Below are positions 10,097-21,221 of a DNA stretch of 64,000 nucleotides, in pieces (the first letter of the stretch is position 1; the number at the start of each line of letters is the position of its first letter). The notes under the pieces are model-generated. The model made no database searches, was not told where the DNA came from, and saw nothing but the letters and a program-made list of their open reading frames with translations. The position numbers were made by a program, and so were the translations under genes. Source of the stretch: Rhodopseudomonas palustris (lineage in GTDB: Bacteria; Pseudomonadota; Alphaproteobacteria; Rhizobiales; Xanthobacteraceae); contig JACRJB010000025.1 of the NCBI GenBank assembly GCA_016215605.1, positions 186,001 to 250,000 on the forward strand. The letters are read 5' to 3'.

Positions 10097-11518
10097 ATGA
10101 CCCGACCCGTCGTCACCCGCTTTGCGCCCTCGCCCACCGGCTTCCTCCATATCGGCGGTGGCCGCACCGCGCTGTTCAACTGGCTGTACGCGCGCAAGCA
10201 CGGCGGCAAGATGCTGCTGCGAATCGAAGATACCGATCGCCAGCGCTCGACCCAGCCGGCGATCGACGCCATCCTCGACGGGCTGAAATGGCTCGGCATC
10301 GAGTGGGACGGCGACACCGTCTACCAGTTCGCCCGCGCCGCCCGGCATCGCGAGGTCGCCGAGCAGTTGCTGGCCGCCGGCAAGGCCTATCGCTGCTACG
10401 CGACCGCCGAGGAACTGACGGCGATGCGCGACAAGGCCCGCGCCGAGGGCCGTTCGAAGCTCTACGACGGCAGCTGGCGCGATCGCGATCCGTCCGAGGC
10501 GCCGGCCGACATGAAGCCGACGATCCGGCTCCGGGCGCCGCTGACCGGCGAGACGGTGATCGAGGATCAGGTTCAGGGCCGCGTGGTCTGGCAGAACGAA
10601 AACCTCGACGATCTGGTGCTGCTGCGCGGCGACGGCACCCCGACCTACATGCTCGCGGTGGTGGTCGACGACCACGACATGGACGTCACCCACATCATCC
10701 GCGGCGACGATCATCTCATCAACGCCGCGCGGCAGAAGCAGATCTACGATGCGATGGGATGGGAGCTGCCGGTGATGGCGCACATCCCGCTGATCCACGG
10801 CCCGGATGGTTCGAAGCTCTCCAAGCGCCACGGCGCGCTCGGTGTCGACGCCTATCGGGCGATGGGCTACCTGCCGGCGGCGCTGCGCAACTATCTGGTC
10901 CGGCTCGGCTGGAGCCACGGCGATCAGGAAATATTTACCACGCAGGAAATGATCGACGCGTTCGATCTCGGCGCCATCGGCCGCTCCGCGGCGCGGTTCG
11001 ATTTCGCCAAGCTGGAAAGCCTCAACGGCCACTACATCCGCCAGACCGACGATCAATCTCTCGTGACCCTGCTCGAGGATCTGCTGCACTACGTCCCGCA
11101 GGGCCCGGCGATCGCCGCCCGGCTCACCGACACCACCCGCGCCCAGCTGGTCCAGGCGATGCCGGGGCTGAAGGAGCGCGCCAAGACGCTGCTCGAACTG
11201 CTCGACAATGCCGGCTTCATCTTCGCCGACCGACCGCTCGCGATCGACGCCAAGGGCCAGGCCGTGCTGACGCCGGAAACCCGCGCCCTGATCGGACGTC
11301 TCCGGACCGCGCTGGAGGACGTGTCGCCGTGGTCGGCGGCGACCGCTGAGGCGGCGATGCGGACCTTCGCCGAGCAGGCCGGGCTCAAGCTCGGCGCGGT
11401 CGCGCAGCCGCTGCGTGTGGCGCTGACCGGACGGACCACGTCGCCCGGGATTTTCGACGTCCTGGCGGTGCTGGGGCGCGAGGAATGCCTGTCCCGCCTC
11501 GCCGATCAGGCCGCGTAG
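10097..11518 (+). CDS. gltX: Glutamyl-tRNA synthetase
   Basis: A 473-residue class I synthetase charging tRNA-Glu. The HIGH motif [16 protein letters not shown] is at residues 9-24 and the KMSKS equivalent [10 protein letters not shown] at about residue 240. The catalytic core [11 protein letters not shown] and the C-terminal helical anticodon domain are complete. Because GlnRS is encoded next door, this enzyme may be discriminating (charging only tRNA-Glu) rather than also mischarging tRNA-Gln; sequence reading alone cannot decide that. Citrate synthase follows 149 bases downstream on the same strand. Confidence 0.96.
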   Translation: MTRPVVTRFAPSPTGFLHIGGGRTALFNWLYARKHGGKMLLRIEDTDRQRSTQPAIDAILDGLKWLGIEWDGDTVYQFARAARHREVAEQLLAAGKAYRCYATAEELTAMRDKARAEGRSKLYDGSWRDRDPSEAPADMKPTIRLRAPLTGETVIEDQVQGRVVWQNENLDDLVLLRGDGTPTYMLAVVVDDHDMDVTHIIRGDDHLINAARQKQIYDAMGWELPVMAHIPLIHGPDGSKLSKRHGALGVDAYRAMGYLPAALRNYLVRLGWSHGDQEIFTTQEMIDAFDLGAIGRSAARFDFAKLESLNGHYIRQTDDQSLVTLLEDLLHYVPQGPAIAARLTDTTRAQLVQAMPGLKERAKTLLELLDNAGFIFADRPLAIDAKGQAVLTPETRALIGRLRTALEDVSPWSAATAEAAMRTFAEQAGLKLGAVAQPLRVALTGRTTSPGIFDVLAVLGREECLSRLADQAA

Positions 11519-11667
11519 CGCGCCCGGGATCGCCCCGGAGACCGGCCGTCTTGCGGTGCACACAGCAATAAGCTACCCATTCCGCGTGTGCTTTTAGGCC
11601 AACCAGTCTCGCTCGCATCTCCGGTGCGCCGCCGCTGGTTTCGACAACGAACATCGGGGACCACACG

Positions 11668-12969
<1,302 letters not shown>

Positions 12970-12993
12970 TCGCTCGCGCCTCGTCCAAAAAGA

Positions 12994-13024
12994 AACGGCG
13001 AACCGCCAGGCGGTTCGCCGTTTT
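12994..13024 (+). terminator. Rho-independent terminator of gltA
   Basis: A perfect 14-base inverted repeat (AACGGCGAACCGCC against GGCGGTTCGCCGTT, one base between) is followed by TTTT. It starts 24 bases after the gltA stop. This is the clearest intrinsic terminator in the window. Confidence 0.88.
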
Positions 13025-13094
13025 GCTTTGTGGCAAGCGTCCTAGATGGGTTGATCGCTTGATTGAAACGATCCGACCTTGCCGAAGGCCCTGA

Positions 13095-13203
13095 GTCCTC
13101 ATCCTGAGGAGCCCGGCGAAGCCGAGCGTCTCGAAGGATGGGGCAACGCAGTGGTTGCGGCGCATGGTACGAGACGGCGCTACGCGCCTCCTCACCATGA
13201 GGT
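13095..13203. repeat. Palindromic REP element pair (Rhizobiales type)
   Basis: Two inverted, diverged copies of one palindromic unit face each other. The left unit begins CCTCATCCTGAGGAG and ends GTCTCGAAGGATG. The reverse complement of the right unit begins CCTCATGGTGAGGAG and ends GTCTCGTACCATG. The outer stem bases differ between copies but stay paired within each (CATCCT with AGGATG; CATGGT with ACCATG), which is compensatory change supporting a real hairpin. It lies between the gltA terminator and the 3' end of the convergent deaminase gene. Confidence 0.8.
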
Positions 13204-13262
13204 CGTGCGTGTGGCAGGAGTTGCGGATCTTCAGCTCCGATTCGATCAGAAGCTGAATTGCT

Positions 13263-13907
13263 CTAGTAACGCGCATGATCCGGCAGCGCGCGGAATTCCT
13301 GCCAGACCTTCTGCGCGTCGCTCCGCATCATCTGAGCGATGCGAACTTTGCGCTTTGCGTAAGGGTGCTTCATATCCGCGCCGATGTTCGAATCGTCGAA
13401 CAGATCCGCATAGTCGGTCCACGACGCCGCGAAGAAGATCCGGTCGAGCCGCGCCCAATAGGCTGTCGCGTAGCACATCGGGCAACATTCGCAGCTCGTG
13501 TACATGGTGGCGCCGCGCAGGTTCGGCGCGCCGACCTTCTTGCAGGCGGCGCGGATCGCATTGACTTCGGCGTGCGCCGACGGATCGTTGTCGCGCAGCA
13601 CGCTGTTGCCGGTCGCCGCGAGCACTTCGCCATCGCGCACGATCACGGCGCCAAACGCGCCGCCGGTCTTTTCGATCACGCCGGCCTTGCGCATCAACGC
13701 GATCGCCTGGGTCATGTGCTTGCGATCCTGTTCGGTGATCGCGGCAGAAGCCGCCGGTTTGGCCTCCGCGACCGTCGCGCCTGCCGGCACCATGGCGGCG
13801 CCGAACGCCGCAGCGCCGGTCGTGAGGAAATTCCGGCGATGGACGACGGTCGCTGACGCGAACAACGTGTCGAGTGGCGATGCGGCTTCGATGGGGGATT
13901 TGGTCAT
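13263..13907 (-). CDS. Tat-exported cytidine/deoxycytidylate deaminase-family protein
   Basis: A 214-residue zinc hydrolase of the CMP/dCMP, guanine and tRNA-adenosine deaminase fold. The zinc signature is complete: His and Glu in SAHAEVNAI (H112, E114) and paired cysteines in CECCPMC (C142, C145). Its overall look, including YTSCECCPMCYATAYWARLDRIFF, resembles guanine deaminase (GuaD) types. Unusually, it carries a twin-arginine leader with HRRNFLTTG at residues 23-31, then a hydrophobic Ala-rich core and a likely cleavage near AEAKPAA (residue 48), predicting folded export to the periplasm. The ATG at 13907 gives exactly this leader. The substrate outside the cytoplasm is unknown. Confidence 0.86.
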   Translation of the reverse strand: MTKSPIEAASPLDTLFASATVVHRRNFLTTGAAAFGAAMVPAGATVAEAKPAASAAITEQDRKHMTQAIALMRKAGVIEKTGGAFGAVIVRDGEVLAATGNSVLRDNDPSAHAEVNAIRAACKKVGAPNLRGATMYTSCECCPMCYATAYWARLDRIFFAASWTDYADLFDDSNIGADMKHPYAKRKVRIAQMMRSDAQKVWQEFRALPDHARY

Positions 13908-14045
13908 GTCGGCGAACTCCGGTTGCCGCGATACGCATGCACTCCGATGCGCGGCGCGAACGGAGCTTCGGTGCGTCCGCACGCTAGTTCCGACAGATTG
14001 AGAATTGATTGCAACAACCCCGACCACAATCGGCGGGCGATCGTC

Positions 14046-15227
14046 TCAGTGTTTGCGCAGCACGCTCAGGACGATGTCGGCCGCCTGCGCGCTCGGGCTC
14101 TGCGCACCGGTCGACAGGATTTCGTCGATCCGGGCGAACGCCGCGAGCTGGCGCGCCCGCGCCGGCGTATCGGCCAGCACCTCGCGCAGCGCCGGCACGA
14201 GCTTGTCCGGCACGCAGTCCTCCTGGATGAATTCCGGAATGACGTTTTCGCCGACCACGAGATTGGCGAGGATCACCGAGGCCGAGCGGATCACCCGCTT
14301 GCCGATCCAGGCCTCCATCGCGCCGGCCTTGTAGACCGCGACCATCGGCACATGCGCCAGCGCCAGTTCGAGCGTCACCGTCCCCGACTTGGCGAACGCC
14401 GCGCGCGCGATCCGGAACGCCGCCTTCTTCTCGGCGTCGCCGACCACGATGCGCGGCTGCACCGGCCAATCGCGCACGCCGGCCTCGACCGCTTCGCGCA
14501 GATGCGGGACGGTCGGCAGGATCAGTTCGAGATCGCCCTGCTCCGCCTGCAGCCGCCCGAGCGTTTCGCCGAACACCGCCATCTGGTGAAAGATCTCGCT
14601 GCGCCGGCTGCCGGGCAGCACCACCAGCACCGGCGGCTCGGCGTCGCGCCGGGCCTGTTCGGCCGGGCTCGGTCGCAGCTGCTCGATCTGCTCGGTCAGC
14701 GGATGGCCGACATAGGTACACGGCGGACCGCGCAGCCGGCGATATTCCTCGGGCTCGAACGGCAGCAGCGCCAGCACGTGATCGACATAGGACCGCATCG
14801 CCCTTGCCCGGCCGGGCCGCCACGCCCACACCGTCGGCGACACGTAGTTGACGATCGCGATCGACGGATCGCGCGCGCGCACCCGCCGCGCGACGCGATG
14901 GGTGAAGTCGGGGCTGTCGATGATGATCAGCATGTCCGGTCGGGCGCGGTGCACGGCCTCGGCGGTGCTGCGGATTCGGCGCAGGATCGACGGCAGCCGC
15001 CGCACCACGGCGGAGATGCCGATGATCGACAATTCCTCGATCGGAAACAGCGAGACGAGGCCCTGCTCCGCCATCGCCCGGCCGCCGACGCCTTCGAACA
15101 CCACGCCGTCGCCGAGCCGCAGCTTCAGCGCCTGCATCAGCGCCGCGCCGAGCCGGTCGCCGGATTCCTCCGTCGCGATCACGAACACGCGGCGCGCCGT
15201 GCCGTGGGCCGAGCGCACGGCCGTCAC
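14046..15227 (-). CDS. lpxB: Lipid-A-disaccharide synthase LpxB
   Basis: A 393-residue GT-B glycosyltransferase that joins UDP-diacylglucosamine and lipid X to form the lipid A disaccharide on the inner face of the inner membrane. Family blocks seen include ATEESGDRLGAALM near the N-terminus, IDSPDFTHRVARRVR, NYVSPTVWAWRPGRA, VGHPLTEQI, LPGSRRSEI and AKSGTVTLELALAHVPMVAVYKA. The start is GTG at 15227, which overlaps the lpxI stop (GTGA). This fits the N-terminal family alignment and implies translational coupling. It is the last gene of the envelope operon. Confidence 0.95.
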   Translation of the reverse strand: MTAVRSAHGTARRVFVIATEESGDRLGAALMQALKLRLGDGVVFEGVGGRAMAEQGLVSLFPIEELSIIGISAVVRRLPSILRRIRSTAEAVHRARPDMLIIIDSPDFTHRVARRVRARDPSIAIVNYVSPTVWAWRPGRARAMRSYVDHVLALLPFEPEEYRRLRGPPCTYVGHPLTEQIEQLRPSPAEQARRDAEPPVLVVLPGSRRSEIFHQMAVFGETLGRLQAEQGDLELILPTVPHLREAVEAGVRDWPVQPRIVVGDAEKKAAFRIARAAFAKSGTVTLELALAHVPMVAVYKAGAMEAWIGKRVIRSASVILANLVVGENVIPEFIQEDCVPDKLVPALREVLADTPARARQLAAFARIDEILSTGAQSPSAQAADIVLSVLRKH

Positions 15228-16081
15228 GCCTCGACCCCGGTGACGAACAGTCCGGCCCTGTCGGCGGCGGCGATCATCGCCTGCGGCTCGGCGACCAGCG
15301 TGTTGCCGGCGGCCACCGCGACGCCGGCGAGCCCGGCGGCAGCGACGCCGTCGATGGTGCGCGGGCCGAGCGTCGGCAGATCGAAGCGCAGGTCCTGACC
15401 GCGCTTCGGCGCCTTGACCAGCACGCCGCGGCCGGGCTTGGCGGCGATCTTGCCCTGCGCCCGCAGCCGCGCCAGATTGGCGAGCAGCGCGTCGGTGCCG
15501 CCAATGTCCTCGACGGCCACCACATGGCCGTCGATCACCACCACGGCCTGGCCGATGTCGAACGGGCTCAGCGCCGCCAGCACCGCCTGCCCCTTGGCGA
15601 CGTCGGCGCGATGCCCGGGATCCGGCGCCGCTGTGGTGAGTTCGCCGGCCGGCATCAGCAGCTCCGGCGCGACATCCTTGACGCCGTACAGCCGAAAACC
15701 CTCGCCCTCGAAGATCCGGCCGATGCTGGTGAGCAGATGGTCGTCGCCGCCGCGATACGCGGCCATCACGCTCGGCAGCACCCGGACAGCGCCCCAGTCG
15801 AGCCGGACCGAGGTCAGCGACGGGCGCACCACCGAACCGATGAACATCACGTCGCGGCAATGCGCGGCGCGCAGCAGCCGCTTCAGGCGGCCGTATTGGC
15901 CGATCGAGATCCAGTGATGCTGGAAACGCGCGATCTCGTTCGGATCGCAGAAGCCGCGCAGCCCGATCAGCAGCGGCTCGATCTGCCGCGCCTGCATCGA
16001 GTCGGCGACCGCGAACGGCAGCACGCCGCCGCCGGCGATGACGCCGACCGGCGAGCCGATCTGCGGACCGGGAGCCGTCAT
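15224..16081 (-). CDS. lpxI: UDP-2,3-diacylglucosamine pyrophosphatase LpxI
   Basis: A 285-residue enzyme of the LpxI (DUF1009) family, the alphaproteobacterial alternative to LpxH, hydrolysing UDP-2,3-diacylglucosamine to lipid X and UMP. Family blocks include GVIAGGGVLPFAVADSM at the N-terminus, the DDHLLTSIGRIFEGEGF region, GQAVVVIDGHVVAVEDIGGTDALL and the C-terminal DLPTLGPRTIDGVAAAGLAGVAV. It lies between lpxA and lpxB as expected and overlaps lpxB by 4 bases. Confidence 0.94.
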   Translation of the reverse strand: MTAPGPQIGSPVGVIAGGGVLPFAVADSMQARQIEPLLIGLRGFCDPNEIARFQHHWISIGQYGRLKRLLRAAHCRDVMFIGSVVRPSLTSVRLDWGAVRVLPSVMAAYRGGDDHLLTSIGRIFEGEGFRLYGVKDVAPELLMPAGELTTAAPDPGHRADVAKGQAVLAALSPFDIGQAVVVIDGHVVAVEDIGGTDALLANLARLRAQGKIAAKPGRGVLVKAPKRGQDLRFDLPTLGPRTIDGVAAAGLAGVAVAAGNTLVAEPQAMIAAADRAGLFVTGVEA

Positions 16082-16099
16082 GGCGCGGCCGCCGCTGGT

Positions 16100-16942
16100 C
16101 TAGCCGTCGGTGTCAGTGTCGCTATCGTCGCTGGGAGCGCCGTCCGCCACCGAGCACAGCGGCCGGCGGCGCCGGCCGAGGCGCTTGCCGTCGTCGATGA
16201 AGGCGACGATCTCGGCAATGGCGGGATCTTCGATGGTGCGCGGTCGCACCCGCTCGAGCCGTTCGGCGAGCGAGCCCGGGCTGTAGAACAGGTCCTTGAA
16301 GAACGAGCGAACAAGGTTGAGCCGCTCCCTGGTGAATTTGCGGCGGCGCATGCCGACGATATTCAACCCGGAGAGCTTCGCATAGATGCCGTTGGCGAGC
16401 GCATAGGGAATGACGTCGTCGCGCACGCCGCTGATGCCGCCGAGCATGACCTGGGCACCGACGCGGGTGAATTGCTGCAGCACCGTCATGCCGCCGATGA
16501 AGGTGTAGTCGCCGATCTCGCAATGACCGCCGAGCGTCGCCGCATTGGCGAAGATCACGTCGTTGCCGACGATGCAGTCGTGGCCGACATGGCTGGCTGC
16601 CATGAAGAAGCCGCGGTCGCCGACCCGGGTCACCCCACCGCCGCCGACCGTGCCGGTGTTCATCGTCACGTTTTCGCGGATGGTGCAGCTGTTGCCGATC
16701 AGCAGCTTGGTCGGCTCGCCCTTGTAGCCGGTCGACTGCGGCGCGCCGCCGAGCGAGGCGAACGGGTGGATGGTGCAGCTCTCGCCGATCGTGGTGTGGC
16801 CGGTGAGGTTGACGTGGCTGATCAGGCGGGTGCCGGCGCCGATGGTCACATCGGGGCCGACGGTACAGAACGGCCCGATCGTCACGTCGGCGCCGATCGT
16901 GGCGCCGTCTTCAATTCGCGCGGTGGGGTCGATGCTGCTCAT
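16100..16942 (-). CDS. lpxA: UDP-N-acetylglucosamine acyltransferase LpxA
   Basis: A 280-residue left-handed beta-helix acyltransferase catalysing the first step of lipid A synthesis, using 3-hydroxyacyl-ACP. Hexapeptide repeats run from about residue 5 to 190 (for example GADVTIGPFCTVGPDVTIG). The catalytic His is in ASHVGHDCIVGND (H121). The C-terminal helical domain follows, ending in an Asp-rich tail (SDDSDTDTDG). It sits 10 bases after fabZ in the lpx cluster. Confidence 0.96.
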   Translation of the reverse strand: MSSIDPTARIEDGATIGADVTIGPFCTVGPDVTIGAGTRLISHVNLTGHTTIGESCTIHPFASLGGAPQSTGYKGEPTKLLIGNSCTIRENVTMNTGTVGGGGVTRVGDRGFFMAASHVGHDCIVGNDVIFANAATLGGHCEIGDYTFIGGMTVLQQFTRVGAQVMLGGISGVRDDVIPYALANGIYAKLSGLNIVGMRRRKFTRERLNLVRSFFKDLFYSPGSLAERLERVRPRTIEDPAIAEIVAFIDDGKRLGRRRRPLCSVADGAPSDDSDTDTDG

Positions 16943-16952
16943 GAAATCCGGG

Positions 16953-17408
16953 TCAATCCGTCAGCATCGCGCCGACATCGGCTTCCGCGACGGTCTGGCC
17001 GTCGACGATCGCATCGCCGTGGAACCACCACATCGTCTTGCGGCGGCCGATGCTCTTCATGTGATACTCGATCGTATCGCCCGGCAACACCGGCTTGCGG
17101 AACTTGCACTTGTCGATGGTGAGGAAATACACCGCGCGCGGCTTCTCGGTGCCGGTCACCGACATGATGCCGATCACGCCGGCGGTCTGCGCCATGCCCT
17201 CGATCATCAGCACACCGGGAAACACCGGCCGGTCCGGAAAATGCCCCTGAAACGCCGGCTCATTGACCGTGACGTTCTTGACGCCGATGCCGCTGTAGTC
17301 CTCGCGGATGTTCTTGACGCGATCGATCAGCAGAAACGGGAAGCGGTGCGGCAGGGTCTTGAGGATGGTGTTGATGTCCACATTCTCGAAACGTATCGGC
17401 GATTCCAT
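16953..17408 (-). CDS. fabZ: 3-hydroxyacyl-ACP dehydratase FabZ
   Basis: A 151-residue hot-dog-fold dehydratase of type II fatty acid synthesis that also sets the balance of 3-hydroxyacyl-ACP between phospholipid and lipid A. The catalytic His is in [20 protein letters not shown] (H56) with the paired Glu at the end of the block. Its ATG shares a base with the lpxD stop (TGATG), so the two are coupled. The location between lpxD and lpxA is the classical arrangement. Confidence 0.97.
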   Translation of the reverse strand: MESPIRFENVDINTILKTLPHRFPFLLIDRVKNIREDYSGIGVKNVTVNEPAFQGHFPDRPVFPGVLMIEGMAQTAGVIGIMSVTGTEKPRAVYFLTIDKCKFRKPVLPGDTIEYHMKSIGRRKTMWWFHGDAIVDGQTVAEADVGAMLTD

Positions 17409-18487
17409 CAGCCCCGGTCCTCATCTTTGCCGTCGCCGGATTTCGGCGCCGTCCCCGCACCGCCCCGCAGCAATCGCTCGACCGCGACGATCTCGCGGAA
17501 CCACTGCTTGGTGGGCTTGGCGAAGTAGCCGCCCCAGCGCTCGCCGGCCGGCACGCTGTCCTTGACCGCGCTCATCGCGGTGATCTGCGCACCGTCGCCG
17601 ATCAGGACGTGATTGTTGATGCCGACCTTGGCGCCCAGCGCGACGTTGTCGCCCAGCGTCAGGCTGCCGGCAAGGCCGCATTGCGCTGCGATGACGCAAT
17701 GTCGACCAATTGTTACGTTGTGGCCGACCTGGACCTGATTGTCGATCTTGGTGCCCTCGCCGATCACCGTGTCGCGCAGGCCGCCCCGGTCGACCGTGGT
17801 GCCGGAGCCGATCTCGACGTCGTTCTGGATGATCACCCGGCCGACCTGCGGCACCTTCTGATGGGTGCGGGCGAAGATGAAGCGGAAGCCGTCCTGCCCG
17901 ATGTGGCAGCCGGAGTGGATCAGGACGTTGTTGCCGATCAGCGCGAACTGGACCGTGGTGTTCGCGCCGATGTTGCAGTCGCGGCCGATCTTGACCCCGC
18001 TGGCGATCATCGCGCCGGATCCGATCACGCTGCCGGCGCCGATCTCGACGTCGGGACCGATCACCGCCAGCGGATCGACGATCACGCCGTCCTCGAGCCG
18101 CGCGGTGGGATGGATCACCGCCGACGGGGCGATGCCGGCGCTGCCGAAGCCCGACATCGGCCGCATCGCGTCTTCGTGGATGTGGCGCGCAAAGGTGACG
18201 AACGCCCGGATCGGGCTCTTCACCCGCAACACGGCCACATGGGACGGCACGCGGTGTTCGTACCGCTCCATCACCAGGCATGCCCCGGCCTGGGTCTGCT
18301 CCAGTTCCGCGACGTAATTGAGGTTTTCGAAAAAGCCGAGATGCATCGGCCCGGCATCGTCGAGTGCGGCGATGCCGGTGATGACGCGGTCGCCCTGGGA
18401 AGGGTCGACCAGCTCTGCCTTCGTCAACGCGGCGATTTCAGCCAGCGTGGACGAAGGACGCGGTTTAAAGAACAAGGTCGAGGTCAT
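17408..18487 (-). CDS. lpxD: UDP-3-O-acylglucosamine N-acyltransferase LpxD
   Basis: A 359-residue acyltransferase for the third step of lipid A synthesis. It has an N-terminal uridine-binding domain (about residues 1-110), a left-handed beta-helix of hexapeptide repeats, and the catalytic His in [10 protein letters not shown] (about residue 254). The C-terminal region has the [21 protein letters not shown] motif-like stretch typical of LpxD, then an acidic tail. It begins 28 bases after bamA ends. Confidence 0.96.
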   Translation of the reverse strand: MTSTLFFKPRPSSTLAEIAALTKAELVDPSQGDRVITGIAALDDAGPMHLGFFENLNYVAELEQTQAGACLVMERYEHRVPSHVAVLRVKSPIRAFVTFARHIHEDAMRPMSGFGSAGIAPSAVIHPTARLEDGVIVDPLAVIGPDVEIGAGSVIGSGAMIASGVKIGRDCNIGANTTVQFALIGNNVLIHSGCHIGQDGFRFIFARTHQKVPQVGRVIIQNDVEIGSGTTVDRGGLRDTVIGEGTKIDNQVQVGHNVTIGRHCVIAAQCGLAGSLTLGDNVALGAKVGINNHVLIGDGAQITAMSAVKDSVPAGERWGGYFAKPTKQWFREIVAVERLLRGGAGTAPKSGDGKDEDRG

Positions 18488-18515
18488 CCTGCGGTCGCAG
18501 TCCGGACCGCGGGAC

Positions 18516-21053
18516 TTAGAACGAAGTCCCGCCGCCGAATTTGAATTCCTGGACGCGGTCGTACTTACCCTTGGTGATCGGGATCGCGTAGTCGAACCGC
18601 AGCGGACCGAACGGCGAGGCCCAGATCAGGCCGACACCGACCGAGGTGCGAACCGTATTGGTGTCGTCGTAGTTCAGGCCGGAGCACGTACCGATCGTGG
18701 TCTGGCTCGCCGGGATACAGCCGGGCCTGTTGACCTCGTTGGTGACCGTCCACGACGTCGGGCCCTTGTAGTCGAACAGCGAACCGGCGTCGGCATAGAC
18801 GGCGCCCTTGAGCCCGACTTCCTTCGGCAGGAACCAGAACGGCATCTGCAACTCGAGCGAAGCGCCCCAATAATTGGTGCCGCCGAGGGCGTCGCCGCCG
18901 TAGCCGTAGAAGGCGTACTGGCCGATGTCGCGCGGACCGATGCCGTTCGGCGCGAAGCCGCGGACCAGGTTCGGACCCATCTGGAAGTGGTCCAGCATGC
19001 GCAGCTGATTGCCACCATAGGAGCTGAGGTTACCGGCCTGCAGATGGACGATACCGACCAGTTCGGACACCAGCGGGGTGTAGTACTTGGCGTCGAACGC
19101 GGTCTTGAGGAACTTCACGTCGCCGCCGACGCCGGCGAAGTCCTGGCGGAAGTCGACCAGCAGACCGTCGGTCGGGTTCCGGGTGTTGTCCAGCGTGTTG
19201 TAGGTCAGGGTGTAGCCGACCGACGAGGTCCAGTAGGCGCCATTGGACAGGCCGATACGGACCGGGAGCGAGGCTTCGCCGTCGCCGTAGCAGCCCAGCA
19301 CGCCGTAGCTGGTGCTGTTGCGGTTGCCGGCGGCGATGAACTGCGGCGTCGGGAAGTAGCTCGCCGAATTCAGGTTGTTGTTACAGTTGTTCAGGTACGA
19401 CGGCAGCGTGATTTCCTGCCGATACAGCGAATAGCGCAGCTGCAGGGTCAGGTCTTCGCGCAGCGAGAAGCCGAGCCGCGGGCTGATGCCGAGCGTCTTG
19501 GTGCCGTACGAGACGTAGCTGTTGGCCAGTTGCTCGCGCTGATACAGGTCGAGGCCGAGCGCGACGCGGTAGTCGAGCAGATAGGGCTCGACGAAGGACA
19601 GCGAGTAGCCGCGGGCGTACTGGCCGTACTGCACCGTCGCCTTGGCGAACAGGCCGCGGCCGAGGAAGTTGCGCTCCGAGACGCTGACCTCGCCCAGCGC
19701 ACCGTCGCTGGTCGAATAGCCGCCCGAGACCGAGAAGTCGCCGGTCGATTTCTCTTCGAGATTGACCACCAGGATGACGCGGTCGCTCGACGAGCCGGGC
19801 TCGGTGGTGATCTTCACGGACTTGAAGAAGTCGAGGTTCTTCAGCCGGCGCTCGGCGCGATCGACCAGCGCGCGGTTGTAGGCATCGCCTTCGGAAATAT
19901 CGAACTCACGCCGGATGACGTAATCGCGGGTCCGGGTGTTGCCGACCACGTTGATGCGCTCGATGTAGACCCGGGCGCCCTCCTCGATCGAGAACACGAT
20001 CGAGACGGTGTGGGATTCGAAGTTGCGATCGCCGCGCGGACGCACGGTCGCAAACGCATAGCCGCGCCGCGACATTTCGATCTGCATTTCCTCGACGGAC
20101 TTCTCAAGCGCCTCGGCATTGTAAAGCGAACCGACATTCACCCGCGAATAGCCGCGCAACGAAGTGGCGTCGAAGTTCGGAATGGTCGATTCGAAGGTCA
20201 CCGACCCGACGCGGTACTGCTGGCCTTCCTCGATCTTGAAGGACACCAGGAAGCCCTTGCGCTCCGGATCGTACTCGGTCAGCGCGGCGACGACCTGCAC
20301 GTCGGCATAGCCGTTCTTCAGATAGAAGCGGCGAATCAGGTCGCGATCGGCCTCGACACGGTCCGGATCGTAGACGTCGCCCGAGCCGAGGAAGCTCAGC
20401 AGGTTGGTCTCGCGGGTCTTGATGACGTCCTTCAGCCGGTACGACGAGAACGCCTGATTGCCGATGAATTCGATCGACTTGACGCCGGTCTTGGCGCCTT
20501 CGTTGACGACGAAGATCAGATCGACGCGATTGTTCGGCTGCTCGATGATCTGCGGGTCGACGCGGACGTCGTAACGGCCCGAGCGGCGATAGATTTCCGC
20601 GATGCGCAGCGCGTCGGACTGCACCGCCGGACGCGACAGCGTGCCCCGGGGCTTGGACTGGATTTCAGCCTGCAGCTGCTCGTCCTTGATCTTCTTGTTG
20701 CCCTCGAAAGCCAGCCGGCCGATCACCGGGTTTTCGACGACGCTGACGACCAGACGGCCACCGCCGCCCTGGTTGATCCGGACGTCCTGGAACAGGCCGG
20801 TCTCGATCAACGCCTTGAGGCCGTCGTCGATGCTGCCCTGATCGAGCCGCCCGCCCGGGCCCGGCTTGAAGTAGGAGCGAATGGTATCGGCTTCGACCCG
20901 GCGGTTGCCCTCGACCTGGATCGAGGAGGCAGACTGCGCGGCCGCAGGCGACGCCGTCAATACAGCGGTCGCCGTCGTGGCGACCGGTACGGCGAAAAAC
21001 ACCAGGGCGGCAGCAAGAAGTCCCCCCCGCAACACTCGCATTCCAGCATTCAT
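18516..21053 (-). CDS. bamA: Outer-membrane assembly factor BamA
   Basis: An 845-residue outer-membrane protein that folds and inserts beta-barrel proteins. It has a Sec signal peptide ([20 protein letters not shown], Ala-rich core, likely cut after SPAAAQ). Five POTRA repeats follow, about residues 40-430 (beginning [14 protein letters not shown]). The 16-strand C-terminal barrel contains the lid-lock motif region [13 protein letters not shown] and ends in the terminal Phe signature. The ATG at 21053 is chosen because the signal peptide begins there; the frame extends to 21152 without conserved sequence. It lies between rseP and lpxD. Confidence 0.97.
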   Translation of the reverse strand: MNAGMRVLRGGLLAAALVFFAVPVATTATAVLTASPAAAQSASSIQVEGNRRVEADTIRSYFKPGPGGRLDQGSIDDGLKALIETGLFQDVRINQGGGGRLVVSVVENPVIGRLAFEGNKKIKDEQLQAEIQSKPRGTLSRPAVQSDALRIAEIYRRSGRYDVRVDPQIIEQPNNRVDLIFVVNEGAKTGVKSIEFIGNQAFSSYRLKDVIKTRETNLLSFLGSGDVYDPDRVEADRDLIRRFYLKNGYADVQVVAALTEYDPERKGFLVSFKIEEGQQYRVGSVTFESTIPNFDATSLRGYSRVNVGSLYNAEALEKSVEEMQIEMSRRGYAFATVRPRGDRNFESHTVSIVFSIEEGARVYIERINVVGNTRTRDYVIRREFDISEGDAYNRALVDRAERRLKNLDFFKSVKITTEPGSSSDRVILVVNLEEKSTGDFSVSGGYSTSDGALGEVSVSERNFLGRGLFAKATVQYGQYARGYSLSFVEPYLLDYRVALGLDLYQREQLANSYVSYGTKTLGISPRLGFSLREDLTLQLRYSLYRQEITLPSYLNNCNNNLNSASYFPTPQFIAAGNRNSTSYGVLGCYGDGEASLPVRIGLSNGAYWTSSVGYTLTYNTLDNTRNPTDGLLVDFRQDFAGVGGDVKFLKTAFDAKYYTPLVSELVGIVHLQAGNLSSYGGNQLRMLDHFQMGPNLVRGFAPNGIGPRDIGQYAFYGYGGDALGGTNYWGASLELQMPFWFLPKEVGLKGAVYADAGSLFDYKGPTSWTVTNEVNRPGCIPASQTTIGTCSGLNYDDTNTVRTSVGVGLIWASPFGPLRFDYAIPITKGKYDRVQEFKFGGGTSF

Positions 21054-21221
21054 GCGCAACGCGCCCTTGTCATTCCAGTGCCCACGCGCAGCCCCCGCGC
21101 CGGCAGAATCCCCAACTTGCCTTGCTTGTAGACAATTTTGCCAACGGGGCAAACGTCCTTTCGCAGTGCGATTTCAATTTCATTCCAACACGTTGCCCAT
21201 CGGCCACGATTGCAAGAAACG

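Noticed and set aside
18318-21131. A 937-codon plus-strand frame opposite bamA.
   Set aside because: Antisense shadow; the minus strand encodes a complete BamA with signal peptide.
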